DNA of 64,000 bases from Solenopsis invicta (GCF_016802725.1 NC_052665.1:11187501-11251500); one strand, 5' to 3'. Numbered from the stretch's first letter, positions 36,825 through 50,741 are shown. A program made the numbers and translations. The notes: generated by a model from the sequence alone, not told the origin.

Positions 36825-39412
36825 GTGTATATATAAGTTACGAAGTTTATATGACATAAATAAATATATATATCAATTATGCATTAATATTATTTCAATA
36901 TTCTGGTAACATATAATATATTATTTGTTATATTATTTTAATGTACGTTAACAAATTGCTTTATATAAGAAAGATTAAAAAGATATTAATGATATAATGT
37001 AATGATGTCTATTCGATAAATACGAAGACATTATAATTAATGTCTTAATACTTTCTATAAATATGCTTGTATAACATAAAAATTTAATGCAAGTACATTG
37101 AATTTTGTTAAAATAATAAAAAAATATATAATTAGAGAAAATATGAGGTTGTAGCATTTATCCTTCTCGTTTACATCACTAATATTTTTATCCCGAAAAT
37201 ACTCATGAAATATATATAATTATCCAGCAAATCGTTTCCTCGTATTACACGTGAAACGGTAAAAGAACGTAATGTGTAAAAACAATCTTCGTTGGAAAAA
37301 AAGACGTTCTCTTTAGTATTTTAAATTTATATGGTCAATTACCAAAAAATGTGGTCCCAGAAGCGAGCGACTCGTCACCGGTGTAGTCGTTGCTTGCAGA
37401 TATTAAAGTAAATGCACTGTAACGGGTTGCGAGGGTTCTCATCCAGATACAGAGTGGTCGAGCAAGGTCATAAACAGAGATCTGTAGATTCATTAGTTTC
37501 TGTTTCTTCGCGTCATCTTACTGATGAAAAGCACCTTCTGCTTGATATAATTTTTGAATATATCAAGTGTTGCAACAAACTGCAATAAAAATGTATATAC
37601 AAAATGTTAATAAATTGTGGATGTTTAAGTCATAAAGTTTAAACACATTTAAATTAAGAACATGGCTGTAAAGTTTTAAGACTGCAGATACACGAATGAG
37701 CTTTTACACATAAAATATAGGGTTACAAATTTTCAAGTCACTAGTCGAAGTATACAAAGAGCTATAAATATTTTTATTCGTTACACTGAATGCCTCGTTA
37801 CAATCGTGCGCGCTTACTTACGATATCTAGAATATAGAAAAAAATATATTTAACGTAAAAGATTCCTGCGTGCATGCGCATAGGAAGAGAAAATTTACAT
37901 GTTGTATAAGAACATGCGTATTGTCCAGTCTTAATGAAAGGTCTACCTATAATTATATGGAAATATCTTATGTCGATTAAGTATTTGACATAATCATGGA
38001 ACAATCATGTTTACGTGTTTACGCACGTATAGAAATACGTGTGTGTATCTGCATGTTTTCTTTAAAATACTGCATGTTTATTTATAAAAATATACAATTC
38101 AATGATAGAAAATTTGTTAGGATTATAGATGATCTTTCAGCGGAGGAAACAATCGTCGATCGTATACCACAAAAATCTTACTTTTAATCAGATTTGTTAA
38201 AAAAATAAAAATAAAAAAAAACAGAAGCTGTAACTCAGTTTAAAATCAAGCTCTGTAAAAAGAGAATAAATTTTCTGTCTCATAGCAAATTAACGTCACG
38301 TAAAACTCTTATATTAATCTAAATAAAAATATGTTTTTTGCTTTTCTTTAAATCTTACATAAATTAAAAAAGCAGATGAAGAAATAAGAAGAAGCTACAT
38401 TATATATATATTATGTAATTTGTGAATGATAATAGTTTAATTGACATTTATATCATATATGTAAATAGTATGAATATAGCTGTCCAATGTAGGACAGACA
38501 TGGAACATTCAGTCATAATCTCAGTAATACTATCGATTCAAGTTAGCAATATCGGTAGTTTCCGCAAACACGCAAGTAAAACAACAAATTGTTTCTTTTC
38601 TCAGTTTTTTTTTAAGTATTTACTCGTGAGTTTTGTATATTCATTCCTACGATCAAATCAATCGTAAAAAGTCTTTTCTGATGATGCTTCTCAGTCTTAT
38701 AAATATTTTGACATATTCTTTCAGTAACAATTGGCAAAAAATCAGAAAAGAATTTTTCATTCTAGCAAAGTTGCCTTTTGAAATAACATATTTTCATAAA
38801 GAGAAGTAGATGCCTGATACCATTATGCGGAAATTTTTGGCTGCCTATATAGATACAATGGATACTGATTATTGTTATTATATTAATACTTGTAACATAT
38901 TTTGTGAAAATATGATATGTTCAAATTCCACTTGTTAGTTGATTGTTAACAAAGTACAAGTTCAATTATTGCAGCAATGCATTCGTTCGTGGTTTCGTCG
39001 CGATTGATAAAATAGATTATTCTAATGTGATGTCGTAAAATAAAAATATTCGAAAGAACGAATTATCAACAAGCTGCGATGATGAAACTTATACTTGCAT
39101 TTTTAACATTTACTTATCTCGATACCTTTTTTATAAGTAAAGATAATAACGATGTATGTTTAACAGAAGTGGAACAATTTGCGGAATGCACATGGTCTCG
39201 AGTAAGAATGACTATGTGCAGTATAGGCATGAAAGTCTGTTTCTTTTTTTTTTCTCTCTCCTTTTTTCCTTTTTTGCATCTTGTCGTTGTCAATGAACAG
39301 TGATTCCTGATCCTGTATTAACAGAGTAGTGTACGCATCTACTTAAGCTAACAGGCTCGCGAGTCACTTAGGATATTACACGATTATGCACAGTTACACG
39401 AACAGTTGAAGA

Positions 39413-40379
39413 TTAAGGTAGAAGGGGATGATAGTATACTGGCTTGCGACTCTTCTCCATAATATAGAAAGCCTTAGGCTTGCCATTTCCGGGGAAGTTC
39501 TTGTGGATGCTGGTGGAACCCGTCTTGGTGGCGATTGGCGCGTAATACGACATGGCAGCTTTTTTTCTGTGCTTTTTCATCTTCGGCACGGTGTTTCTCG
39601 AGCCATGAAGCTCATTGGTCAGGTGGATCCTGTGGATGTTCAAATCGTCCAATCTGTACGCCTTGTTGCCGACGTCGTTCTTTTTCGTCGACTTGAATTT
39701 AATATTGTCATTGTCGTCGCTCGGATAGCTAAGCCTCTTGTCATTATTTCTGACGTGTTTCGTCACTGGCTTTTGATGCGGATGCAGTTTGTTATCAGCG
39801 GCACGATACTCGTAACTCTTGCTGGTCGTATCGAGCGGATAAAGCTTATTCAGCATGGTTTTTGTGGAAAAGGTTTGGTGCTGTTTATTCATATCCTCCA
39901 GCTTTTTCTTGGCCTGATCAAACCTTAGTTGGAGACTTGCGCGCTTCTTCTCCGTCATTTTCTTTACGACCGGTAAATTCCAATGATAAATCTTGGCGGG
40001 TTTACCATTTCCTGGAAACCCGACCGGAAAACTCGGGCCGGTCTTCGTCACTTTATCGTCGTTGACGGATTTGTGAGGCTTCGTGATGGTGTAGTACGGA
40101 GGGCTAGCCGGAAGCTTCACGATGTAAACGTGGCTGTCGCGATGCCCATGGCGACGACTGTAAGGCTGATGTAGGCGCATTTGCGAGCTCAGCCCCGGTG
40201 GTTCAGGTCCGGCTAATCGCTTCTTATGATGCCCATCGGGTATTTGAAGAGGTGTCAGTCCGAGTCGATTTAGAACGGCCGCGTTGCTCGTATGAACTGT
40301 CTCGAAACTTTCCTCGGAAGTGGTCGCAGTGACGAGACTACTGAAGAACATCAGTAGTGAGCCACTTACGAGAAGTAAT
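39413..40379 (-). CDS. Secreted-type protein with two GFPGNGKPxxxY repeats, paralogue of 34670-35614 (5' exon missing)
   Basis: The minus-strand exon begins after acceptor TTTGTTTTAG at 40380 and reads LLLVSGSLLMFFSSLVTA before TTSEE: a signal-peptide core whose start codon must lie in an upstream exon I could not place. From the internal Met the frame is 312 residues. It contains HVYIVKLPASPPYYTITKP (about 74-92), which parallels FYIRLPPIPYMF of the other gene, then VGFPGNGKPAKIYHWNLP (about 110-127) and HKNFPGNGKPKAFYIMEK (283-300). Between them is a lysine-rich region with a possible short coiled coil (RFDQAKKKLEDMNKQ). Dibasic sites (KK, KKR, RKK) are frequent. The paired orientation with the gene at 34.67 kb suggests an inverted duplication followed by strong divergence. 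The family is not recognised; function is unknown. Confidence 0.75.
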
Positions 40380-42012
40380 CTAAAACAAAGATCTGGATTA
40401 AGTAAAAAAAAGTCACTGAGTCACTGACATATATAAATATATAAATGTAAGATTAATCAAAATCAGAAGATTTATCGTTTGTTGCGTGTAATTGATTCCA
40501 AAGAACTGTATAAACGAGATTCCAACGATGTCGCAAATAAATGTCCGTTCGAGTCTCGAGATCTAGATGAAGAAATGGCAGAGTTACGCCGACTTGGGAA
40601 ACGATTCATCATGAGTCATTCACGATCGCCACGTCTCGCGTCGCGCCAAGTCAACGAAAGAAATCGTCTAACCGCAAGCGTTAGTGCCACGAGCGATTCA
40701 AAGGGAGGAACCGTGATGAGCCTGAGCTCTCTTAGGCATCTGGCCGCTCGTAAACCTGGTTACGTCGTGGAAAAAATTTTAATGAGAAAGAATTTCGAGC
40801 GAGCGCGAAAGTGATGACTCTCTGCCAACGAGGCGTCTAGAAATTTTACGAGGCGAGAAACCCACAATGCAAAAACATCATGACGATAAATAAGCGTCAA
40901 TTTGCTCTGCTGTTGTGAACCGCACATTGCTGGTGAACCGCTCGATGAATTACCTTTCCCACTTAATTACTCGTTACGAGGATGAAGTATGTTAATTATT
41001 CTCCGTCTTACGATAAGACGCATTATGCACGTCTGGGATGAAGTCGACGTTTCAACAGCTCATCATCTAAGAATCATTTTAATAATAATTCATTCAAAAA
41101 GAAGCACTTCCTATGATTTCGTAATAAAATATGTAACAAGGTTATTATAATGAGGCAGATTGAAACGAGAAGCTGGAAAATTAATTTGTAACGCGTATAA
41201 AACAGAAGCGATTACATATAGAAATGCGAGCAGCAGCATTCTTCATCGAGAGAGCAATGAAATATTCAGTGACTCGAGTGACTATGTTTGGTAAGCCAAT
41301 GTCCATCGGTCTTGGAAGTTGGAACGTCCGTCATGCAATAGCCATAAATTAATATGCCAGCCGGACGACTCCCTCGTTGTGAAATTATTCCTCCATCCAG
41401 CAAGGTACTTGACATGGTCATTCACAACGACATGACGCTCGTGCTGCATCTAAAGAAGCGACTGGAAAAGAAAAGGTGAAATACGATGAGGGGGAGGAAG
41501 AAGAGAAAGAAGATTGCGCGTCCCTTGTGCCAAGAATGATCGAATGTTTTTCTATGATTTCGTAATTAGAAACAATAATTGATAAGAGATGTTTTATATG
41601 CAGCATATGTTGTATGTAACACGGATAGCATACAGCTATGTTATTTTTGCAATTGCGACTCTGAATGAGATGCAACCAAAATCTAAAATGTTTAGAGAAT
41701 AAGGAAAAATAAACAACATTTACAACATCACGTACGTAGTTATCGCTATGCCACACTCATAGGACCGAGCCATCGTAGTAGAATGTCGTGCAGAATATTA
41801 GTTTATGGATAATTGTATTATTCTATAAAATGTACATTAAATGGGCTGCCTTCGCTTCGACCTAGAAGCATACTGATCGAGATATAGCGTAAATAAATGC
41901 CTTGATGTTACGCTTCTAAGATTTACCCATCATGATTTTAACGAAAGTGCAGTACTCATGATTTATATAACTTTAAAATCAATATAATTTCAATCTGTCA
42001 ATTTAACAATAC

Positions 42013-42047
42013 TAATGATGTATCTGTAATTAACTGATACATCATTA
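42013..42047. repeat. 12 bp hairpin TAATGATGTATC / GATACATCATTA
   Basis: Perfect 12 bp arms around an 11 base loop; probably a MITE remnant. Confidence 0.8.
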
Positions 42048-44043
42048 TGCAAGATATAAATACGCCAACAAAATATATTAACAAAAAAAAAATACTTAAT
42101 ATTCTTTCAATGATTCTACACTCGCGATTTTGCATTCAAGTATAGAAGTGAGCATTTGGACATTTGAGAAAACAATGGTGCCGCGATGCGGAAAAGTGCA
42201 CTGGCAGCAGCTCGGAAGAACGCGGAAGAGGACTCGATGCTCGAAGAAGAGAGAGTTCAGATTAGCCTGACGAGGGGAGAAGCCGAGGAGTGTGAAGAAG
42301 AAGAATAAGAGGAGCGGAAAGTAACCGCGGGGTCCGAGCACGTGCACGCGCATACAGGTATGCGTGAGAAAAGCTCACAGTCGGAAATCTAGCGTATTGA
42401 TGGAGAGAGATGGTGAGGCAACGCCTGACCGGAATGACGGATGAAAAGGAATAGCAACGTTGGCGTCTCGCGCGGCGATCGGAGGAGATTAATCTTCATG
42501 ATCATCCGCGCTCTCGCGCGGAGTCGCAACGGCCGTGCGGGCTGCCCGTTTTACCACTCAACTTAACTCGATTTACCTGTGATCAATGGATATCGAATAG
42601 CTTGACTCTCTTACGAAAGTTATTGGCAGCTCTAAGTCTCTCGCCTCATCTAGCATTTCGTCAACGTACGTGTGTGAAGCATGTTCCCGATGCAACCCGT
42701 TCCCTCGACCATACGCGAGGTATTTCAAATATTTAACGAAGAGACCCCGAAGAGCCTACGGTCTGTGACCCTTCGTGCCTGTGAGGTGTGAAAAGCACCT
42801 TTCCAAGTTCGCTCGAACGCTCATCAACGTTTGTGGATCATCGTATTTCGCGTACTCCTGCTATGTAGTAGATAAGATTTCTGCACTCGACTATGTACCC
42901 CGTGAATGTTATGTGAACGTTACACGCGCTGCAATGTCTTCGTATATATGAGATAATGTTTTACATAAGGAAAATGCATGAAACAGGAAATTTATTATCT
43001 AGATAGAAAAACCACAAAAACCGATATAATATATGTCAAAATTATTCGTTAATTTCTCCAATTTCGTGATACATGAGACGATTTAAACGTTATTTATAGT
43101 AACATCTTATAATCATGATTACAAAGTTATATGCGCGTGTCAGTTGAATATGAAAAAAAAAAAACGGAAATGACGAAATCTATTCGTTTTCAGACCCGAG
43201 ATAAAGAAAGTAATTTGATGGAGTCTGGACTTTAATTTCACGCGATTGCGCTTTTCAGATTACACTTCGCACCGTCTTGTAATTTCATATACCGCAAATA
43301 TGATTGCACAGAAATTAATTTTTTAGCATTTTTTTCTAAAAGTTAAAATAGATAATAAAATATAAATACGAACATATCAATATTTTTGATTTTTCGTCTC
43401 AAACACCGTTACACTTCGACAATTTAACTCATCACGACATAATGTCAGGTTTCCAATCATTAAACTCTCCGAGCCAAATTATTTGTTTTTCCTTTTTTTT
43501 GGCATTCGTTAAGGAAACATTCGGCCATTAAGAAAAACATTTTGGATAAACGTACATCTCACGTAACATTCTTCAAAGTGAACACACGCAAATCCAATTA
43601 TGTCAATTATCAGCGTATCGGTGCACGCTGCAAATTACTCTTCGGTTATCTTAGCTCGTCTTATAATTATAATCTTCTTCTCTTGCAAATAGTTTGAGAA
43701 TTTAATCACTCGTAATTGATTATTTCCGCAAATTTACACGCGATATCTGACGTGAAAATCAAATTATCATATTATGTCTCACATGTTCGCGGAAATGAAA
43801 TTTATAAATGCATGATGTGTTGAACAGATTTTTTTTCCTAATGATCAATCATTTCTATAAATAATTGAACAAGCAATTTTTCGCCCGTATTATAATTCGA
43901 GGAAGGCGACACATTCGTTTGCATTTCCATTTCTATTTGCGAAAAAACAAAAGCATGTTCCAAACTCAGCGTTCTCATAACCGGGCAGTGAATATTGTCT
44001 TTTCTCCCCAGTATCTGAAATGCTGTTCAAAATATAAGCGGTA

Positions 44044-44062
44044 AACCGGTTGTTAACCGGTT
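44044..44062. promoter_or_regulatory. Paired Grainyhead-type sites
   Basis: Two exact AACCGGTT palindromes at 44044-44051 and 44055-44062, 11 bp apart (one helical turn). This matches the Grainyhead/CP2 consensus. A pair in phase suggests an epidermal enhancer, which is inference. Confidence 0.5.
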
Positions 44063-45293
44063 CGGTCGCTCTAACGAATTTTTGGAAGAATTTTCGTGCA
44101 TTTTCTATATAAAGCAGTTTTATGTAAAGTCAAAAAATTGTCGCTTTTTTTTAGATGTCGTGAAAAACAAATTCGTCAATGTGAAAACATACGCTGGTCG
44201 TAACAGATTATTATCACTTGATCAGATTGCTTCTTATCGATTTGCAAATTGAATCAATCCAACTTGATTGTCTCTACCTTTTTATAAATTCATTGTACGA
44301 TCTAATGAGATTTTGACAAAAACGAAATTCCAGTCGCTTTATGAGGCAGAAAATGCCATTCGATATCCAATTTTGTGCCGCTAGCACTAGATCGAAGGGA
44401 CGAAGAAATATATTTGTTATTACTATACAAGTGCCGGGATCGGTCCAGCAATTTTGCACCACTGTCGGCGAGCATGAAGCTGAAGCGGCGTAAAAAAAGA
44501 AAGTAAATATCGATGGAAAGGAATGAATTGGCGGCGGCAATGGTGGCCGCTGGAACGACATCGTCGATTCCGCGCCGTGTCAACCTTATATAGAACTGGC
44601 ATTCCCTTACGGCTCATTAAATCCACAAGCCACTGCCGAGGAACGATACTGTGGCGTGCAGACAGACGTGGAAAGAGAAAAAAAAGAGGCTAGAACGAAA
44701 GCCGCGGAAAAACGTGGACGGCCACATGCCCGGATGGAGGTATGTCCTTAAAGTTCCCAAGCGGATCTTGAATGGAAGGAGCACGGAAGTAACGAGCGAC
44801 ATACTTCTTGCCTTTTGCGCGAGAGTAATGACGAGCGCGAGGGGAACGTCCAGTAGACGTATTAGCGTGAATGACTCTCGTTAGAAGGAGGTGTAATAAC
44901 TTTACTTCCCATATAATCAGAGATCTGCTTTAATCCTCGCAATCATCACGCTCTATGCTTTTTATAGTTCTAGAATTAGTTTAACTATTATAGCCGTGCG
45001 CTACGCATCGTTAATTAATCTGAGAGATCGATTTTACCACTCCCGCATTTTGCTCCGATTAGCAATTTGCCGTCCACGTTGCAATTTAGATTACGATCGC
45101 CAACGATGTACCGGAAGAATTGCGGTAACGCAATTTACGACGCGACGTGTGAAGAGTTTTCAAAAATAGTTTGAACGATTAAAAATAATGAGAAAAATTA
45201 AATGTCGTTGGACGATTAATTGTCCCTCGCAATAGAGACAAAAATAGAGAAATGGAAGAATGCACAATGTAAAATTTATATTTATTATAAACT

Positions 45294-45506
45294 GCACGGA
45301 ACAAGTTTTACTGAAGTATCTAAAAATAGAACTAAATACAGATCTGAAAATAATTATGTTGGATTGTTCAAATTGATTGCTGGAATGTCGAAATTTTTTG
45401 CAACATGCTCGAATATCTGTCATAATTATTTTGATGGTCCAATAAAATTATTTTTAAATCTTTATCCAGCTAAATTTTTAGATACTTTAGCAAAGTCGTT
45501 CTTTCT
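45294..45506. mobile_element. Palindromic MITE, AAAGAACG family, copy 1
   Basis: A 213 bp element whose halves pair along nearly the full length. The right half includes TTATCCAGCTAAATTTTTAG and ends GTCGTTCTTTC; the left half starts ACGGAACAAGTTTTACTGAAG. Relatives are at 50344, 53313 and 58172. The open frames across it on both strands are by-products. Confidence 0.75.
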
Positions 45507-48500
45507 GTATGCTTTATACGTTCAATAATTTGAGAACGACTGCAATAAATTTAGATTTTACAATTTAATAATATATATTTAATATCTATTAATATTTTAT
45601 TCCTAAATTATTTTAGATATGTGTGCGTTAAAAATATATAATTACTAAAAGGATAAGCAAATGGTCAAAGAGATAGAGAAAATCTATTTCCTTAATGCAA
45701 AATAACGCAAACCACAGTGGCAAGCTTAGGTTTTCTTGGCTATTGTTTCGGTCACGTAGCCCTTGCGCCGTCTACGCGGAAGGAGCCCGAGTATCTCAAA
45801 TACGTAGTATCACGCACATTGATCCTTTGTCTCTAAGGCTCGAGGCAGCCAAGTCTCGACTTGGAAGATCGCTCTCTTCGGACTTGGAAGCTGAGATTTC
45901 GTCAAAACAACGGATACTCTGCGCAGCAAGACGCGCTAATTGGCGCAGTTACATACTTGCAGAGATGCACATCTCTCTAATTAACTAATTGGATTACGCG
46001 AGAACCATAAACGTTATGATCTGTCGCGAGAATATGACAGTCATTCCATTAACATTTCACTGCGCGCATTAACTTGTTATGTTGTCGCTTTAACCAACTT
46101 TAATAAAGAAAAGAAATTACTTTATCAAGCGGAGAGGATCGGAGTGCAAACTCGTTCTAAATAAATGTGGAGAGTCCGGAATCTTGGATAGATAAGCTGG
46201 CTAATTGGCTCGAGTGCGGATCCAGATCTGGACCTGGACTTGAAGTCGGAACCAGCTTTCTAGCGTAACGCGGCGCGTTGCTAACTTGAGAATTTTATTA
46301 CCAAATTTAAAAGACGATGTTTAGTAAACGATCTTTCAACAACTTTTTTTATAACGTGTGACTACATAATTTACATGTTACTACATAAGAGCTGATAATA
46401 AAGACATACTGGATTAAATACGAAATGCAACGTTGTACAAGTGCAAGTAAATAATATTGATATTCTGTGTAGCATTTATCTTTTTTATAAACAATATTGG
46501 CAACGAGATGCAGCGTAGGAACCTCGTTGTACGTATTGAGAAGGTGACGAGCGTTGAAAAACTGTTTTAACGGAGTTTCTTACGTGTCGACGCCAATCAT
46601 ACGAGGAAGTGTGAACGATCTCAAGAATCTCGTTCTCACGCGCACCATTTTCCATTCTGCACAAGCTTCCGCCTGTTCGCACGCAGATGCAATCGCATTC
46701 GTTTGATTATTGCACAAGGGACTATATAACGAAAAGTGATGAGGCTAAAGTAATGGACTTAGAAATCAAATAGTTGCTAATTTAATAATTTAAGTTTATT
46801 GATCATCAATTAATTCATCAATCTTGTCGACAAATTTCCTCGCTAATTTTAATTCATTATTTTAACAATCGATTATTTTCAAACATTTGAATTGATCTTA
46901 AATCTAAAGATTCTTTCGTTTCAATTATTTTGTTGCAGTTAGTTTTATTTAAACAATACCAGAGACTTGGTTGATCATCACCTCTCCGCGCAAAAGGCAA
47001 TGGCAAACCACTGAGAGTACCTTTACCAAAACCATGAAGCAAGCATGCATGAGCATGGATCAAATGGAGCTCACGATCTTCAATCATAAACTTGAGAGAG
47101 AAAGACAGTCTTATTTTTGAAATGCAAAAATTTTACGAATAATTGATAGAAACGACAAATACGAGTTGGAAGCGGTAATTAAACAGTAAATTAAAAATAA
47201 CATTTAAAAAACTTTAAAAAAATTTAACTTAATACATAAATATTCAAACGTTTTGTTTGTCTATTTCCTTTATCTAGAGAATCGAAACGTTTTTATTTTT
47301 TTATGTAAACGTTTCATTTATAATTTACTGTGGTCTAATTATTGCGCCCGACTTGTATTTGCCCTCTCCATTGATACTCATTGCCAATATCGTGAGTCTT
47401 ATAATATTTATTGGTTAATATATTAATTATGTCGTTATGTCAATAGAAAATATCAATAATAGAAAAGTTGATTAAAAAGTCTCAACATAGTATTGATATC
47501 TCTGAAATAATTGCTTAATTTTTGAAATGGTATGTCTTTGTAGAACGAATCAAAACAATATCGAGAGCAGAAAAGTACATAATTTTTCTTCTTAAAGTAA
47601 ATATTATATTTAATTCTTTGGTGGAATATTTTATGACTGTATAATAACAAAAAGAATGCGCGCAGAGAAAATGTTGCACAAAGAGCATTCAGCATTCAAT
47701 TGGCGATCATGCGGCCGTTAATCGATAGTATCGAGCAGCGAAAATACAATAGGAGAAGAAAGCAATGATAAAAAAGAAACGAGACCAGTCTCGAGCTGAG
47801 GAAGCTGCGCCATAAAGAGACGAGAATGTAAAGATGGAGTCTGAACTCTCTCGACGTAACCAGCCACGTCCGAAAGATCCGTTCAATATTTTTTCTTCCT
47901 CCGTTGCTTTCTTCTCGCCATCTTCTCCATTTGTCCCAAGAATCTCTTTTGTCCTCTCCATCCTTTATTTTTCCTTCCTGCAGGTTTCCTACAACAAGAC
48001 TTGACTTGTGCTTCGATCGAGCTGCGCTCGGCACAAAAAGATGAAAAAGTATTTGATTGCTGAACTGTCTACATGTCGAACTCTGAAGTTAATTAAATTG
48101 CCGCTGTCTAAATCGTCAAACGTGTTGAACCGATAATCGATTCGAGTAATTGATACGTATTGTGCGTATAATTATATAAGTGGACCGCAAATTATTATGC
48201 ACAAATTTGTTTTTCACAAGAAAAAATTGAGAATTAAAGTTTAGATAATTTGTAACACGTTTACAACACATATTTATATATACGTTAAATATATTTATAT
48301 CATTCAATATGCATTTTCAAAATATATGCAAAATAATATGCAGAATCTCTCTTAAATATCTCACTTGTCTTTACGTAAAAAAATGTCAAATTATAATACT
48401 TGAAATCAATTCAATGATCTATAACAATATAATTTTTATACGATCTTGATAAAAATCCAGAAATGTACAAGAAAATAAATTTTTTTAGATTCTTATTAAT

Positions 48501-50343
48501 CAAAAGTGCAAACAGAAAGAAAAAAAAAATATGGAAAAGTTTCTCGAATACTCGTGTTATTACGTATACATATTATCTAATTGCGTAGTCGGAAATCTGC
48601 ACAATGCCTAAAGGTCCAAACCCAGATCGTTAATTTCGCGCTAGGCCTAACCCTGTCATTACGTATCTTCGGCAATAAACTTTGATTATACGCTTTGCAC
48701 CGAGGAGGAACGCTGAGAAGGAAACTCGAAAAAGGCTAAAAGAAAGAAAGAAGAGATGCGAGACGCCGTTATCACCGATAATTGGAGATGTATGCGCTAC
48801 AGCTTCGTAAGAAGCGATTGTTTCTTCCACGCCAAATTTTTTTAACCGTCCAAGTTTGAATATTAAACGTTTCCAAAAATAAAAAGGGTAATGCTCGCTT
48901 ACAGTGTTCATTCAGTCTCATATTCAATTTATATTTATTGAGCAAAACCAATGGGATTCTAACATTCAAACGTAATAACAAAATATAGAAGAATATTTGA
49001 AAGAAAATCGTTTAAAAAATCAGAAGAATACTTGCTAATTTTTTTATTTTATTAGCTCGTTAATCTTTTCACGTTCATCATAACGATGAACCAGAGAACA
49101 TTAATACGACATTAATATGTGCGGATAAAACTGCCGAGGAGAATTGGTAATTAGTGATGGTGGAAAGAAATTAACGGTTAATCTTGCACGCCACTTCATC
49201 TATCGTTTCACGACCAATTGAATTTTGTTACGTAATTCAGAAACATTAAGAGTATTTTCATAGCAACGATTTGTCGATCACGGCGGTTCAACAATCTCGT
49301 AAGAGAGATATAGTGAAGTATCTATCAAATGGCACTAATGGCCGCTGTGTCAAGCGCAGCGCGTGCGAGTCGAGAGCGTGCGCACGCATAATACTTGAGT
49401 ACGCGCACGTGCTCGTATCGAATGGTCGTTCAGGAACAACCTATTGATGCTTATTAAATCAATGTCGACAACCAGGATTTAAACCTCCAATTACGATTAA
49501 CTGCAGTTTATCTATTTAAAACAGCCCAGCGATTCTTTCTTCAATAAAATTGCTAATAATAATTAAACATGCGTTTCGAGGCAGATGAAAAGTATCTTGA
49601 CTATCTAGTTCAACAAAAGTGTTCTACGACGATTTTTCGTTCAAGATCAAATGAATGGCACACAAAAAGTATTGTAATAAAAAACAGATTTGCAACCGTG
49701 AATTTAGATTCGAGTTGCATTATTAATTCTAGGTTTCACGGAACAATTGAAAATTTCAAAGCGAAATATAAAAGTGTACATTCTTTTAGTCGAATAAAAA
49801 GGATTTATAGAATTTTGTGGTTATTTGTGGACCCTAAAGGCTGAAAATATTCGTCTACTTGTCTGAAAATTTAGTCGATTGTTTCCCACATCGTTTCGCT
49901 TTGTGACTGCTGAAATATTCATGAGTGAACGAGCGTATCCAACGCACACGACTCCGCACGAATCACAGACTCTAGCTTCTTCCCTTTCCATCCATATCGA
50001 CTCTTTGACCTCAGCACCATTCTGCATAACGGTGCATCGGCCTGGACGTTTGCCTATTATGTCACTATATTCGTATAAGGATGCTGTACATAACCTAAAC
50101 AGAAGTTCCTGGAATTTTCCGAAGCGACGATCAATCTTCGTGATACGGTGAGAAAAATACCATTCGTGTCAGACTTGATGAGACCTCAGCCGCCTGAGCC
50201 GCCTGAGCCGCCTTGCAGCGTGCGTATCACATAAAGACGGGAAAATGTAGACAGCGGATAAAAGACGTTAAATTAAAGAAATTTCGCGCCTTCTTTGAAG
50301 TGCATATATGGGAGACGGATGGTACAAAATGTTAATTGTACAT
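45507..50343. other. Intergenic, no gene supported
   Basis: Frames at 46485, 47453, 47696, 48630, 49569 and 49821 carry no recognisable domain and lack splice-supported partners. A block at 46975-47075 (CAAAAGGCAATGGCAAACCA) may be an old dispersed repeat. A 9-base tandem repeat (GAGCCGCCT, three copies) lies at about 50188-50213. Confidence 0.5.
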
Positions 50344-50741
50344 GGAAAGAACGGTTTTGCTCAAGTATCTACACTGTTAAAAATGTCATGAAATTCAATG
50401 TATTTTTAAGTTGCACGAGTGTATTGAATTTTATGTATCTATAACTAAAAAGTATGTGCATGAAATTTAGTGCACTTTTGACACCATTGAATGTTTTTAA
50501 TGTTCCTGCTTGAAATTTGCTTCCGTTACGTTACATTAAATTTTGCTGTCCACTTTTGACAGTGTAAAAAAAAAAAACAACTAGATACAAATCTGTGAAA
50601 ATAATTTTGTTGGACTATCGAAATAAAGTTATAAAAAGTTCCAGCGTGATGAGCGATATTGCAAAAAATTTTAGCACTCTGGCAACTAAATTATTTTGAG
50701 AGCTAAATTTTTAAGTTTTTTATAGCAAAACCGTTCTTTCT
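50344..50741. mobile_element. Palindromic MITE, AAAGAACG family, copy 2, with nested insertion
   Basis: Ends GGAAAGAACGGTTTTGCTCA and the mirrored AAACCGTTCTTTC are nearly perfect. The interior is split by a second element at 50370-50567. Minus the insertion it is about 200 bp, like the other copies. Confidence 0.8.
50370..50567. mobile_element. Nested MITE with TACACTGT(T/C)AAAA ends
   Basis: The left end ACACTGTTAAAAATG and the reverse complement of the right end ACACTGTCAAAAGTG define a 198 bp element inserted in the AAAGAACG-family copy. Confidence 0.75.

Larger units (their letters stand above)
35615..39412. other. Spacer between the convergent NGKP genes
   Basis: AT-rich, with no supported gene. 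It holds a (GT)n run, a perfect 16 bp hairpin at 36677 and a short frame at 39079-39303 that begins MMKLILAFLTFTYLDTFF; this last could be a signal peptide but its tail is low-complexity and it lacks other support. Confidence 0.5.
40380..45290. other. Intergenic, no gene supported
   Basis: GC-richer islands (40480-40810, 42130-42860, 44300-44900) open frames on both strands but none shows a domain or splice chain. The upstream exon(s) of the minus-strand NGKP gene should be here or further right. Contains a 12 bp hairpin and a paired Grainyhead-type site. Confidence 0.5.

Noticed and set aside
39079..39303. 74-residue frame with a hydrophobic start (MMKLILAFLTFTYLDTFF)
   Set aside because: The tail is a low-complexity run of Phe and Ser from a T-rich tract, with no partner exon or conserved motif; kept only as a remark.
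39428..39928. 166-residue plus-strand frame
   Set aside because: It lies opposite the minus-strand NGKP gene and is a shadow of its coding sequence.
45220..45528. 102-residue plus-strand frame
   Set aside because: It spans a palindromic MITE and is open on both strands because of the inverted repeat.
46975..47075. Block with AAGGCAATGGCAAACCACTG resembling the tails of some retroposons
   Set aside because: Only a vague resemblance from memory, with no A/B boxes, target duplication or second copy in the window.
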